Shown here one piece after another: positions 11,545 through 23,145 of a stretch of 64,000 nucleotides of DNA. The first letter of the stretch is position 1; each line of letters starts with the position of its first letter. Position numbers and translations under genes: made by a program. The DNA is from Hordeum vulgare subsp. vulgare. Its lineage: Eukaryota; Streptophyta; Magnoliopsida; Poales; Poaceae. Location: contig NC_058522.1 in assembly GCF_904849725.1 (NCBI RefSeq), forward strand, positions 230,677,084 through 230,741,083, written 5' to 3'. The notes under the pieces were generated by a model that saw nothing but the letters and a program-made list of their open reading frames with translations, was not told the DNA's origin and searched no databases.

Positions 11545-12990
11545 CTAGAATTTACGCTCTCTCAATTTATCAAGCACCAGCCCGAGTTGTTCTTCATGCT
11601 CTTCCTCAGTTTGCGAAAAGACCAGAATATCATCGAGATACAACAAGACGAACTCATTCTTGAACGGAGAGAATATGTAGTTCATCATTCGGCAAAATGT
11701 CGGTGGAGCATTTGCCAGACCAAAAGACATGACCGTATACTCATACGATCCAAAACTTTTCCTGAAAGCAGTCTTTGGAATATCCTCTTCGCGAATGCGA
11801 ATTTGATGATAGCCCATCCCGAGATCGAGCTTGGAGAAGACCTTAGCCCCTTTCAACTGCTCGAACAACTCATTTATGTTCGGAAGTGGATACTTGTTTC
11901 TGATTGTCTTCTTGTTCAATCGACGGTAATTGACACACAATCGGTCTGTGCCATCCTTCTTGTTGACAAACAGCACTCCACAGCCCCAAGGAGACGAGCT
12001 TGGTCTGATCAGACCCAAACGCTCCTGCTCATCGAGTTGCCTCTTAAGTTCCTTCACCTCTTCTGGACCTAATTTGTGCGGCCGTTTGCACACAGGCTCA
12101 GTACCTGGTTCAAGCTCAATAACGAATTCAACTTCTCGGTGCGGAGGCATTCCTGGCAGTTCTTCTGGAAACACATCTTCATATTCGCAGACCACTGGGA
12201 CTTCCGAAATTAGATTAATCTCACCCTTCTCATTTAAGGAAAATAGACGGATTGTGTTATCGCGCGCCGCGAAGATAATCACGTCCTCCGAAGAGTGAGT
12301 AAGATTCACTTCTTTAGCTTCACAATCAATCGATGCCTTGTTCATGGTCAACCAGTCCATACCAAGGATCAAATCAATGTCGGAATTGCCCAAGACAATA
12401 GGAGATGCCAGGAAAGCATATTTACCCATCTTGACAATAACATCCGGAACAAAACAATTGGAATTCATCAATTTCCCACGAGAAACTACTGAGACCGGCT
12501 TAAGCAAATCTTTAGAAACAAACTCATGATTTGCAAAGAATGGACGGGACATGAAGAAATGTGATGCACCAGAATCAAATAAAACTTTAGCAGGAATATC
12601 ATTAATGAGGAGGTTACCCATAATCACATCTGACGAGTTTTCTGCCTCAGCCGCATTCACCATATTGACTCGAGCAGACCTGGGGTTGATTTTCACTATA
12701 GCATTGCTTGGAGGTTTGCCTAGAGGAGGAGGCGGAAGACGGAGCTGAGAAGTGCACTTGTTGGTATTGTGATCCTTCTGCCCACACTTGTGACAAGTAA
12801 CATCTGCCGGCTGACGGTACTGTGTCTGTGGAGGCCCTTGCTTCTGCTGCTGAAACCAGTGCTGGAAAGCTGGGTTGGTGGGTGGGAAGAACCATGTCCA
12901 CCTGAATGCTTGAACTGCTGCGTGTGCCGAGGAGGAGGAGGAGACACCCAATACTTCTGTTGATTCCGAACCACCTGAGTTGAGGAACAC
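11545..12990 (-). pseudogene. Gag zinc knuckle, protease and reverse transcriptase, element C
   Basis: One 481-codon open stretch. In order it holds a CCHC zinc knuckle ([14 protein letters not shown]), a retropepsin active site [10 protein letters not shown] with LILGMDWL downstream, the linker [18 protein letters not shown], and RT. RT has [35 protein letters not shown] and the catalytic YLDDILVF. Plant gypsy RTs usually have Y-V/I/L-DD here. The stop at 11545 is only 27 nt from the RT tail in another frame. Gag C-terminus, protease and RT are fused in one frame, as in other chromoviruses. I infer inactivity because the rest of the polyprotein is broken. Confidence 0.92.
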
Positions 12991-13760
12991 GAGCTAGAAT
13001 CTCTGAAGCGCTACTTTGAATTCTCCACCCTGAGCAAAGCTGCCTCAGCCCTGAGAGCCAAGTTGTAGAACTTATCGAACTCCTCAGGATCGTGCAAAGC
13101 GAGAGCTAGCTACAAATCTTCTTTCAAACCACCTCTGAACTGGTAAATCTTGCTCTTCTGATCAGGAATGTCCTGCAAGGCGTATCGGGCTAGCTCATGG
13201 AACTCGACGTTGTACTTGTACACAGAGTTACCACCTTGCTTCAAGCGCCTGAACTTCTCACGCATCTCCTCCACAAAGCTAGACGGGATGTAGTGGGACT
13301 TGAAGTCTGTGCAGAACTCATCCCAAGTGATCACTCTGGCACCCCTAGAATCCTTCAACTGCTCCCACCAGATCGATGCTTGCCCCTTGAGCTAGAAGGT
13401 TGCAAACTTGATGAAATCCTCTGGACGAACATTGCTGCATTCAAAGTGCTTGTTCATGTTGCGGATCCAATCATCAGCATCAAACGGCTGGTCTCACTAC
13501 GTGAAGGTCTTCGACTGATTTGACAGGAACTGACTCAGATTAGCAAACTGATTGCCCCCATGATGGAAGTTGCCTTGCTACTGATTAGTCCTCTCTTGCA
13601 ACAACTGTATCAGCATCTGAGTGTTTGCATTTGTAGCATCCATCACCGCTTGCCAAGCCTCTGCAGGAGGAGGCGGCGGCGGAGGATTCTCTGGAGGAAG
13701 AGGTGGTGGCGGCATGTCAGCACCCTCACGACCTGGATTCTGACGAGTTGGTGGAGCCAT
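12991..13760 (-). pseudogene. Gag, element C
   Basis: The start MAPPTRQNPGREGADMPPPP lies at 13760 and is followed by a proline-rich segment and NANTQMLIQLLQERTNQ. A stop at 13578-13580 and a frameshift follow. The gag core continues at 13358-13110 with VITWDEFCTDFKSHYIPSSF and MREKFRRLKQGGNSVYKYNV, typical retrotransposon gag (PF03732-like). A further shift leads to the basic, glutamine-rich region before the zinc knuckle. At least three lesions are visible. The leader upstream and the PR-RT frame downstream confirm its place. Confidence 0.85.
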
Positions 13761-14799
13761 CCTGAAGACGGACAACACATTAGCCCACAGAATAAATTGA
13801 AGGTATAGCTGAATCAAAAAGGTAGGAATATCTGAACAGGAATGTTAGCAATTGCACTCGAACAAAATAGTAAGAATGCTTCCTCAAAGTGACCGTCGAC
13901 AAAATTCTGATTAAGACCACTTGCAGACAAGTATGAGCTAGGACTGCTCGGAACAAACGTATGATCGAGATTTCATCCGATATCTTCGTGGATAAGATCG
14001 CACGGGCTCGAATTTACAGTAGCCATCCTGTGCAAGGTAGTGCACACGACATACGAAGTATCCCCGAGTCGTAGCAAGCTACAAGGACTCTTTAAGACAC
14101 AACGAGAACCGTTGTAAGACGACCGTAAACAAACATACCCACTGAATGTCGAATCCCAACCTCACATCATGCATCTATAGGAAGATTGTCCTATAAGTCA
14201 CTACTTGATATCTTGTCAGATATTCCCGAAATATCTGGTCATGCAATATGGTACACGGATACCAGGAGTAATATTCACAAAACTCCTGTACTAACCCGTC
14301 CAATGTATCACATCCGTCAAAACATAACCAGATTATTGGACCTTCATCTACTACAGACCCTCGTGATCACAATGATACAAACTATGGCAGTACTCCCGAA
14401 CAATCTGCACCAGTACCGGGGACATCAGGGTTATCTCTCCACTACTAGTATTGAAGCAATTACGAACATCCTTCGTTCTGAGATACTCAGAAATCTGAAT
14501 GATGGCGATGTGCACAAGAATCCCCTCGAGCTCAACTCCTCGGAAGAAATCAAGGCAGACAGGAGGCACCAAGACAGAACTCCGTCACATCGATATCATA
14601 TAGATTTTAAAATACCCGCGTGATCCTAAACAAAATTTGAGCGAAAGAGGAGTAGAATTAAGATTCCTAAGACGAGAACCTCACTAGATCAAGGAAGAGG
14701 AGAAAAAGATACCTACTCTCGGATATAACTAAGACTCAAAACATTTTACTAGACTCGACTCGGCCAAGTACGATCACACAAAGGCTCCTATGGTCGTAA
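13761..14799 (-). other. Untranslated leader of element C
   Basis: About 1 kb between primer-binding site and gag. It is duplicated at 3023-4064. Short ORFs on both strands are not conserved between the copies, and I see no recognisable protein. Confidence 0.75.
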
Positions 14800-14813
14800 G
14801 GCTCTGATTACCA
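14800..14813 (-). promoter_or_regulatory. Primer-binding site, element C
   Basis: The minus strand reads TGGTAATCAGAGCC three bases downstream of the LTR end. It is complementary to initiator tRNA-Met apart from one inserted base, which is shared with 4065-4078. Confidence 0.82.
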
Positions 14814-17800
14814 ACTTGTAATGACTAAGATGCGATCCTTTCCGATTTAGGGAATGAGGCCCCAAAATTGAAAGAAGCGCATCTAAGTGTTTCTCAGCAA
14901 GATAAACATAGCACATACATAATATAAGAATGACAAATAGGGAATAGTTTGCCATCTCCATAGATAATATCAGAGTTTACATCACACATTTATTCAGACA
15001 AGGTAGTTCCGCTACGGACTACATAACATGAGAAAAGGCTATGCTATCCCGCATGCTTGCCCACGATCACAACAACGCCTCAGTCTTCTTGATAATTCAC
15101 GTACAGGCGGTCGTTCTCCTCATCTTAGTGCCACACGAGCAGCGTGCCATCTGGATCACCTGTGTCGGGCGTACCTGTACCTGTTGGGGTGTTGAAGTAA
15201 TCCGTGAGCCACGGGGACTCAGCAATCTATGACCTCGGTACCGAAACTAGTCAAGTTATTAGGTTAGGAAGGTTCAGTGTTTAGGTTGCAGCATCCTAAG
15301 CATTTATGGTGGATAACTTACGTAGAACAAGTTATATATGTGGTGGTCTACGGTAGCGGTCTAAGGCTTGGTGATCACTAAGTGATCCTAAACACCTACT
15401 TACGTCAAACATAACCCCACCGTGTTCCCGATCAAAGAGGGGTCTCCGAAGGGGACAGACACGGTTACGCACACGGTTGGTAGTTTTATTAGAATTAGTT
15501 CAAGTTATCTAGAACCGAATGTTAACAAATATTCCAAGTTGCCACATAACCGCGGGCACGGCTTTCTGAAAGATTAAACCCTATAGGGGTGCTCCAACTA
15601 GTACATCACAAACAGTCACGGGCCGCAAAGTAATCCTCTACCACGAATCTCATGATCTTGTCGGATTCGGTAGAGGAAAACCTCAACTCCGGGGAGAACC
15701 AAAGCCTCACTGGGATTCCTATACGTGAGATATATCGCTAAGGTAAGACAAGACTAGCAGGACCTCCCTTTGTGTCGAGGACCCCGATAAGAGCCGTGTA
15801 TCTCAGTCTCAAGACACGACGGATGAGCACAGCGTACAGTGGCCTGCTAGACATCTCCCGAGTTGCCCCGGGTTGGCCCCGCACACGACTCTAGTTTGGA
15901 CCAACACTCATGAGGAGCACTGGCCCGGGTTGTTGATTAATTCCTCGGGGTAGCTATTCCCTATGCAGATTATTATTAAGTGATAAGCAGATTAAAACCA
16001 ATGTTGGGTCCTGCCGGACAAGTTTTAACACTACACGATTTATCAAGGGGGTCCCCATAACAACCCCGAACGTGTTAGGAGCGATCAGTTATGGAATCAA
16101 ACACGTGTAGCCGGAAACTATGGCGCCAATAACGGAACAAAACACCTGGCAAGAGGCTAGGCCTTCCGTCATTTACCAAGTATATAGGTGCATTAATTAA
16201 ATAACAGATTTAAACATAATATATCAAAGCTCACCTTATCACATGAGACAATTGCACCTGCAACTAGCAACGCTAACATTAGAAGCTGAGCAAGCCTACT
16301 TAGCCATTCAATATTTGCTAGGAGGGGAAGGTGTTTGGGTTTCATGGTAATATCAGGAGGCAAATATTTCAGTGGTAGGCTGCGAGCATATGACGAAGGA
16401 AACGTGAATCTAGGCAGAACAAGACTAGAGATGGTATCAAGGTCACGTCATCTTGCGTGTGATGTCTTCAGCTTGGAACTGCTCTAGTTCGTCCTGCACG
16501 TACTCCCCTGAATCCACGTACTCGCTCTTCGATCCCGGTGCTACCCAACATAAAAATAGCATCCAATGAACAACAGCACAACATGATGCAACATACACAT
16601 GATGCATGAGATGAGAATAAACATGCATCTCTATTCTAGTCACTTGCATATGCATGAGAAGAAAAGACAAACTTCTGTACAGAACTTCACTCTGAGCTAT
16701 CCTGACATGCATGAAGATGACATGAACATGTGCATCACGAGAAAACGATGCACGAACATATAAAGAACGTTACGACCGGAGCTACGGATCCACCCGAAAC
16801 TACGAAACAAGAAATGGAGTCCTACGGATCAAATCCACCACAATCACACTCCAATGGCATACTTTTGGTATTCCCAGGTTGCCACATGACCAAACAAACA
16901 AGTGTAGCTGGGGTGGTGCAAAGAAACTCACCACACCACCAACTATGCACTCACAAGCACCAAAACCTCAAAACTATGCATTCTGTTCTAAACAGCAACA
17001 TAGCAGTTTGAGAGAAACATGCAAAGCACCAACAACCACCCAAATGTGCCAAGCAAGATATGTGTCAAAAGCTATTCAAAAGCTCTACAAGCATGAGCAA
17101 AAAGATACTACAAAGGAGTTACACACAGAAAGATCTACAGCTGCTAACTTGGACAAAAATATCAGTTTTGAGGGACTTTGTGAAAATCTCAGATTCTCAT
17201 GAGTTGTTTATGCTCTGAAGCATTTTGACAGCACCCAAAAGAATATCTACAGGAAGTTAAATGGAATGAAAATTTACAGAGAGCTAGACAAACACAAAAT
17301 CTACAACTCTCTAGTTGATTGCAAGGGCTGAATCCCAACACATGAACTTTTGCAACCACAACTACAAGGGAAGAAAATAACAGCAATTTCTCAGATTTAG
17401 TGAAAATCACAGATTTTCACTAAACTGACAATTTCAGTCAGATGCCTACTTTGACAAAGCACAACTTGCACATATAAACTCCTAAGCATAAAACAAAACC
17501 ACCATGCTATACAGGGGTTCACCCTCTACTGCCACATCAAGGCCTCTTAGGCTCATCACATCACATGGCACCAAGCTCTAAACTTAGTTCAAAATAGAAA
17601 AATGACATTTCCAGAAAGTGTCCAAAAGGGAAATCTGATTCCACCAATGTATTCTTGGGATGATTCTACCCCAAAAACATATATAATACCTAGGTACTTG
17701 CATAGAACACATAGGCACAAAGTAGAAAGGAAAAACTACAAGGGATCACATGGATGCAAATAGTGCCATCCCACATGTGTTTCTCACAAGTTCATCACCT

Positions 17801-18264
17801 ACACATGCACTTGCACACACTCACAACTCCAATGGTGACATGAGGGTTTAGACCTCATGCATATGTGCATTAGCACATCACCATACACATACTCATGCTT
17901 GACCACCTTCACACATGCACATCCACACACACACTCACTCACTTGCACAAACTTGTGCATATGCTCACCACCCATGGACATGAGTAACACACACACATAC
18001 ATGTTTGCACACAAGTGCTCACCAAGGCAAAACCATGCCTTGGGCATGTGGTGTCACACACACACACACAAGCAAACACCATATGTAAGTTGCACCACAC
18101 ACACTCACATACACATGGTTCACTAACACTCTACACAGACATACTAACTAAATCCAAGGTAAAACCTACTGGTTTAGACCCTTGGCAACAAAATAGAGAT
18201 GCCCAAGCAACACATCTAACAACCAAAGCAAAACAGAAAAAAAATAACAAGAAAAAATAAAAGG

Positions 18265-18485
18265 GGGCTTGAGGGTCGAACCCTCAACCCACTTCACCAA
18301 CACACAGCAACAAACCACTGGGCTAACTTCTCTGGCTCGATAGAACGGAGGGAGGAAGCAAGATATGCATTCCCCTACGCTACTGTGCCACAAGAAATAA
18401 AATAGCAAAAGGGGGGTGGCGCTGCGGGACTCGAACCCATGACCTGCCTAAGGTAAAACACACTGCTACCGCTGCGCTGCACTAT
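18265..18485 (-). other. Two tandem tRNA-like modules in right C LTR
   Basis: On the minus strand, 18337-18265 contains TAGCCCAGTGG (A-box match, 18325-18315) and GGGTTCGACCCTC (B-box match, 18283-18271), ending AAGCCCCC then TTTT. The segment 18485-18411 contains GCAGCGCAGCGGTAGC (A-box-like, 18480-18465) and GGGTTCGAGTCCC (B box, 18438-18426), ending CGCCACC, a C run, then TTTT. Each spans about 70-75 nt, tRNA size. Such paired internal Pol III promoter motifs also occur in tRNA-derived SINEs. The acceptor stems do not pair well, so I do not call them tRNA genes. Confidence 0.55.
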
Positions 18486-19144
18486 CGAAGGTTAACAGAG
18501 AGGGTGACTCTGCTCTTTTGAGCAACCCCCTCTAGATCTATCACAACCCGATGGTGCCCGAAACACGAGAGGCTCACCGCCGCCGATACGCGTCAAATTG
18601 AGCAACGGCTCGTTGTTGGAAGGGAGAAGGACCTCCCACGGTTCCACTTCTAAACTAAGTTCGACGAGAGGAGCCCTACATCTACTGCTCCACGACACGC
18701 GGCGGCGCCGGTGACAGAGAGATGGACGGCGGCGATGATACGACCCTACACGCAAGATCTAGCTATCGGGAAAGGGGGAGGAGTGCACCCGCTCACCTAC
18801 TGGTCGAGGAGGACACACCTAACGGAGAGGAAGCAGGGGACGTCGTGGAAGAAGGGGAAGCAGGGGTGGTCGTCGAAGCGGAAGAAGGCCGTCGTCGAAG
18901 TAGGGGAAGCAGGGGCGATCGTCGACGGCTAGCTGCGGGAACGGCCCCCCTTGAGGTCCCGCGTGCTCCTGGGCTGCTCGAAGAGGATGGAGATGCACGT
19001 TAACGACGGCGACGAGCTCCTCATGGCTCGGCCATGGCGGAGGAGGAACTCGGCCCGCCTACTAGCAATCTGGGGAGAGGGAGGAGGAAGAGGAAGGAGG
19101 TGGCGGCACTGCGAGGGAACCCTAGCCCACTGCCCGGACGCCAA

Positions 19145-19155
19145 GGGTTATATAG
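19145..19155 (-). promoter_or_regulatory. TATA box of 5' LTR, element C
   Basis: The minus strand reads CTATATAACCC in a GC-rich setting, conserved in the other LTR. It is the likely promoter of the element. Confidence 0.65.
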
Positions 19156-19931
19156 AGGGCGAGGAAGGCCACCTCAACGTCCATGAGCACGGCGTCGCCT
19201 CTATCTTCTCGCTCTCTCTGACGAAACTGACGGAAAGGCGAGAGGAGGGAGACAGCGTCTACACGAGAGGGAAGGACTGGGCTGCGCGCGAGGAGGGGGG
19301 TTACTGGGCCGACGAGGAGGAGGAGTCCCGCTCGGAGGCGCCAGGTAAGGAAAAGAAAAACCCACTCTGGTTTTTCTATTTAAAACAAAACAGAGATAAA
19401 TAAAATCACACATCCAACACTGTTGATAAGGCAATCATGACCTATTTAAATAAAATGAAAAGGGAATTTTTGGAGCACTTAAATATTTGCAAAACAGAAT
19501 TAATTAAATTGTTTGGTAAATATTTACCCCTCTCAAACATATATTCAAAACATTTTAAACCTAGCATCACATCCACCACAACTCACTCTAAAATATAAAC
19601 ATTTTTAAATCAGGGATAGGGCAAGTAAAACTTGAGCTTTGAGAAATAGAGAAGGGGGTTTTAAAACCTAGTTGCAAACTAACATAGTTGCACCCCACTT
19701 TCAAATGCACCACTCATCACATCACATATCATCACATATCACCACCACATTCATGTACCCACAATAACAACAAACATAAGAAGGCATGAATGGAATGAAT
19801 GCATGAATGCAAAGTGGAGACAAGTAACATCACATGAAATATCACATGCATATATCTCACATGGCAATGACATGATGGACCCACATACAAGAAGGTTCCA
19901 AATATGGCAAGTTACACTCTGGGGCATTACA

Positions 19932-22900
19932 GTTGTCCTGTGTGAGGGCTTTCTAGGGATCAAGCCTCGCCTCGACCTCTGGCAAAGCTTGTTCTTCTTC
20001 AAGCAGCAGTCGAGGAAGATGGACAAGGCCGAGCTGGAAAAGCTCGACGGGCCTCGCCTGATGACACTATGCGGAGCCGCACTGGTGCACCATCGCTTGA
20101 AGTCCGGCTTCCCCCAGATGCCACTGCAAGAGTCAATCAAGCAGTGGTAGAGAGGCTTCTTCTATGTGAAGAACACCAACCCCACACACGACACCCTCAA
20201 CATGCCCCCGTTCAACGTCTTTCCTCGGACGAAGCTGTACTGGGGGGCGAAGTATCCGAAGCGGATTCCCAAGGTGACGCAGATCGGCGCCTACCTCGAT
20301 AGCCTGAAGGACTGTGGCCTCCTTGGCCGTGACCTCCTTACCACCATGGTCACCCACAGGATCCTGCCTCTGCAAAGGCGGCCCCATCTGGTCTGCAGGA
20401 TGAGTGGCCGGTAAGATCCCTGTCGGACCTGCACCAAGAGCTTCACGGCCAGCGCGGTGGCGCGAGGGGTGAACCAGATTTTCACCGACCGTATGGACGA
20501 CAATGGGAACTGGGTGTGGGGGTTGGCCCCTTATAGCAGGTCCCGTCCGCCTCCGATGGTAAGCATTCTCATTGCGTCTGATCTTGTTGTTTTTCTTGTG
20601 GTCGGTCATCTTTTTGAGCTAGCCGCCGACTCCATCAAGCAGATGTTCGAGAAGCTGTTGGCACTCAACCCGCCTGCGCCCGACGTGGTGACGTCTGATG
20701 CCTCGCAGATCGAGGACGAGGGCATGATTGAGTCTCGCTTTGCCGCCTCCGAAGGTTCGAAGGATGCGCTGGAGTCGGAGAGTACGGAGCCATCTGGTGA
20801 ACATCTAAAGCCCTCCATTGTTGATTGGACGGATGATGATGATACTTCATCCTCCCTATCTGATGGAGCCTTCGAGGAAGACTCCGACGGGGTGGAGGAG
20901 GTCACCAGCCCGCCGCTGACGCGCGGACGGCGCCATGAGGCCGAGGCGGCCGGTCTTGGCGAGGCGGCCCGAAACAAGGGCAAGGGTGCCACAGCTTCCA
21001 GGCCGGCTCCCAAGCGAGCCGCGACGGGTCCTCCAGCTGGAGCACGAGCAGGCGGCGCTAAGAAGCGTCGTGCTGGTGGCGGTAGGAGGCAGGTTCCCAT
21101 CGTCGCGGGGTAAGGGTTCCCTTTCATTCTTTTTATTTTTTCTTGCATGAAGACTTGTTCCTCAAAGTGTTACTTGGCAGGTCGACGGAGGACGTAGAGG
21201 AGGACACCGCCTCCGCCGCCGAGCGAGCCGGCTGGGCAGCGGCTGACGCTGCCCGAAAGGAACTCGAGGAGCAATCCGCCCACCGCTGGGATGCGGCCGC
21301 GGAGAATATGGCCGAGGGCCAGTCTCGGCCCAGCTGGGCCGAGAAGGCGGCGGAGAAGCGTACAAAGGCTAGACATGACCCCTCCATGCGTGCTCGCGTG
21401 GAGGAGCGAGCTAGCGAGGCGGCCCCGAGGACCGAGGCGTCCAAGCCATCTGAGTCGGACGCCTCTGCACCGGTCGATCTCGAGGAGATCCCTGAGTCAC
21501 CGGAGGCCGAGGTGGCGGCCAACGCGCCGGAACTAAACCTGGACACGCCAGAGGTGAACATGGATGCGCCGAACGCGTCCCATTCACCTCCTGCTGCGGA
21601 GACAGCGCCGGCTGGGTCGTCGGTGGAGCTGGCCGCCATACCGACGCCTGGAGACGGCACCATCGTCGTCTCCAACCGTGGCCCGGCTGCTCCAGGAGCC
21701 GGCCCCAAGAGCTGGGAGCCGGCCTATGAAGGCTTGGCGAGCGGCCAATCTTGAGCGCCAGAAGCTACACGCAGGCACCCTGCTACAAGGTGTCCCGGAG
21801 ATGTTATCGCTATTGCCAGCAGCCGATACAAGGTGGTGTAGGCGGCCCGCGTGGCGGGCGGCAATCTGGAGTGCTTGAGGACCGCACCATGGTAAGTGCC
21901 TCGTCTTTGATTTTTTTTCTTCTTCTTCTTGAATCAGTGGGGGGCGCCAGCGCACCCATTCGGTGTAGCCCCCGAGAATCGGGCCAGCCAAGCATTGGCC
22001 GGGCCAAATCTCCTCGAGCTCATCTCTTCCTTTAGTTTTTTAGTGGGGGCGCGCCAGCGCACCCACTGGGTGTAGCCCCCGAGAATCGGGCTGGTTATGA
22101 ATTAACCAGGCCGAATCTTACTTTTGCTTCTTCATTGCTGGTAGGATCTTTATGATGCCCAGGTGCAAGCATACAACATGCTGCGGGCTCAGAACCAGGC
22201 GGCTGATTGCCAGGTCACCGAACTTCAGGCCCCGCTGGGCGAGGTTGCCGTGGAGCGGAACACCCTACGCGAGGCAGACGACCTGCTCCAGCAGCAGCTG
22301 ACTCTTCTCCAAGCAGAGAAGAAGGAGCTCGAGGCAGCCCGCCAGGCTGAGCAGGGGCAGTTGTGCGCCTCCCTGCAGGAGAAGGACGCCTCCTCTTATT
22401 ACTCTTCTTTACGCCCCGTTCCCTATCTTAGGTCTCTTCCCTGAGACACAAGACGCAATCGAGACGGCCGTCGACGTGAACCGCGATGAGCGTCGCATGG
22501 CCGGGCAGGAGGTAGATGATGCTCCAGCTGGAGCGTGGAGGAGATCGGGGTGGACGTCAGAGCCCGCATGCGTGGCCTGGGCGAGTCCATGGCTCGGCTC
22601 CAGGTTGCAGGCTTGTCGATGGTGAAGGCTCTGTGGCCTAATGGCGTGGAGCCGGCATCGATGAGTCGGTCTCCCGCTGGCTTGCGGCTGGCGATGACCG
22701 CCTTGACGCCTGGCGTGCTTCGGCCGCGCGTGCTGGAGCCTACATGGCCCTGCGCTTGGCCAAGTCCTGATACCGAAACCTGGACTTGGGCAAGCTCGTC
22801 GCTCAGCGCGACGGCTCGGAGGGGGAGCTGCGCGTGAGGGCCAGCGACATCGCCTCATACGCTGCCTGGGACAAGCTCAACTTGGAGCGGGGTGAAGGCG

Positions 22901-23145
22901 GCAATGTGATCCATGAGGATCTACATGGCCTTCAGGCCAATGACGCTGATAGCTGCTCCGTCGAGGCGGCCCGTGAGGTGGAAAACACCGCCTCCAGTGA
23001 CGAAGCATACGCCGACTCCGCCATGGACAGAGCCGAAAGCCCTCGCAGAGGACGCGGCGCCACCGCCTCGGGAGCAGCCGGCAATGGTGAAGCCACCACT
23101 TCAGGAGCAGCGGTCGGAGAAACAGACGAGGCCGCCGCCCCTTAG
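19932..23145 (+). pseudogene. Antisense spliced gene of element B (Transposase_28-like/gypsy-type ORF)
   Basis: This gene runs opposite to B's gag-pol and lies between integrase and 3' LTR. The first exon has CEGFLGIKPRLDLWQSLFFF, NPTHDTLNMPPFNVFPRTKL and NWVWGLAPYSRSRPPP, the motif set I associate with plant 'putative gypsy type transposon' (PF04195-like) ORFs. Introns are visible at about 20560-20624 (ATG/GTAAGC to GAGCTAG), 21111-21179 (GTAAGG to TTGGCAG) and 21893-22144 (GTAAGT to GTAG). Later exons encode an acidic serine-rich region, a basic patch near KRAATGPPAG, and a long coiled coil (QVTELQAPLGEVAVERNTLR). In-frame stops at 20148 and 20412, and loss of the N-terminus at the C insertion, make it a pseudogene. 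Its function is unknown in the family. Confidence 0.75.
21936..22116 (+). repeat. Tandem GC-rich repeat inside an intron of the antisense gene
   Basis: Two diverged copies about 100 bp apart share GGGGGCGC, CCAGCGCACCCA, GTGTAGCCCCCGAGAATCGG and a closing GGCCRAATC. Each copy can fold, since GGGGGC pairs with GCCCCC. They lie between the GTAAGT donor at 21893 and the acceptor near 22144. Confidence 0.7.

Larger units (their letters stand above)
2660..19931 (-). mobile_element. Element C: Tekay-type chromovirus, LTR-internal-LTR-partial internal complex
   Basis: Read on the minus strand this holds an LTR (19931-14817), primer-binding site, leader, gag, protease, RT, RNase H, integrase, chromodomain (14816-9273) and a second LTR (9272-4082). 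A second primer-binding site, leader and start of gag follow (4081 to about 2660). The block 2660-9272 is a near copy of 13390-19931, so the arrangement is a partial tandem. The right side ends cleanly at the LTR terminus TTACA. The left side breaks inside gag. GTTGT follows the right end, but no matching duplication is seen near 2660, which fits a deletion there. The integrase C-terminus with chromodomain, the iMet-type primer site and the gene order place it with Tekay/Del chromoviruses. Confidence 0.88.
14817..19931 (-). repeat. LTR of element C, right copy (5' LTR)
   Basis: 5115 bp from TGTAATGACTAAG to GGGGCATTACA, pairing with 4082-9272. If transcription starts just after the TATA motif at 19145-19155, U3 is only about 780 nt. 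R plus U5 would then be over 4 kb, including the GC-rich block and the tRNA-like modules. It joins element B's antisense gene at 19932. Confidence 0.92.

Noticed and set aside
9574..12748. Several plus-strand ORFs of 60-217 codons over element C pol
   Set aside because: They are shadows of the minus-strand polyprotein; their translations show no domain.
18259..18485. Two functional tRNA genes
   Set aside because: Internal promoter boxes fit, but acceptor stems do not pair and no sensible anticodon arm is evident. Kept only as tRNA-like modules.
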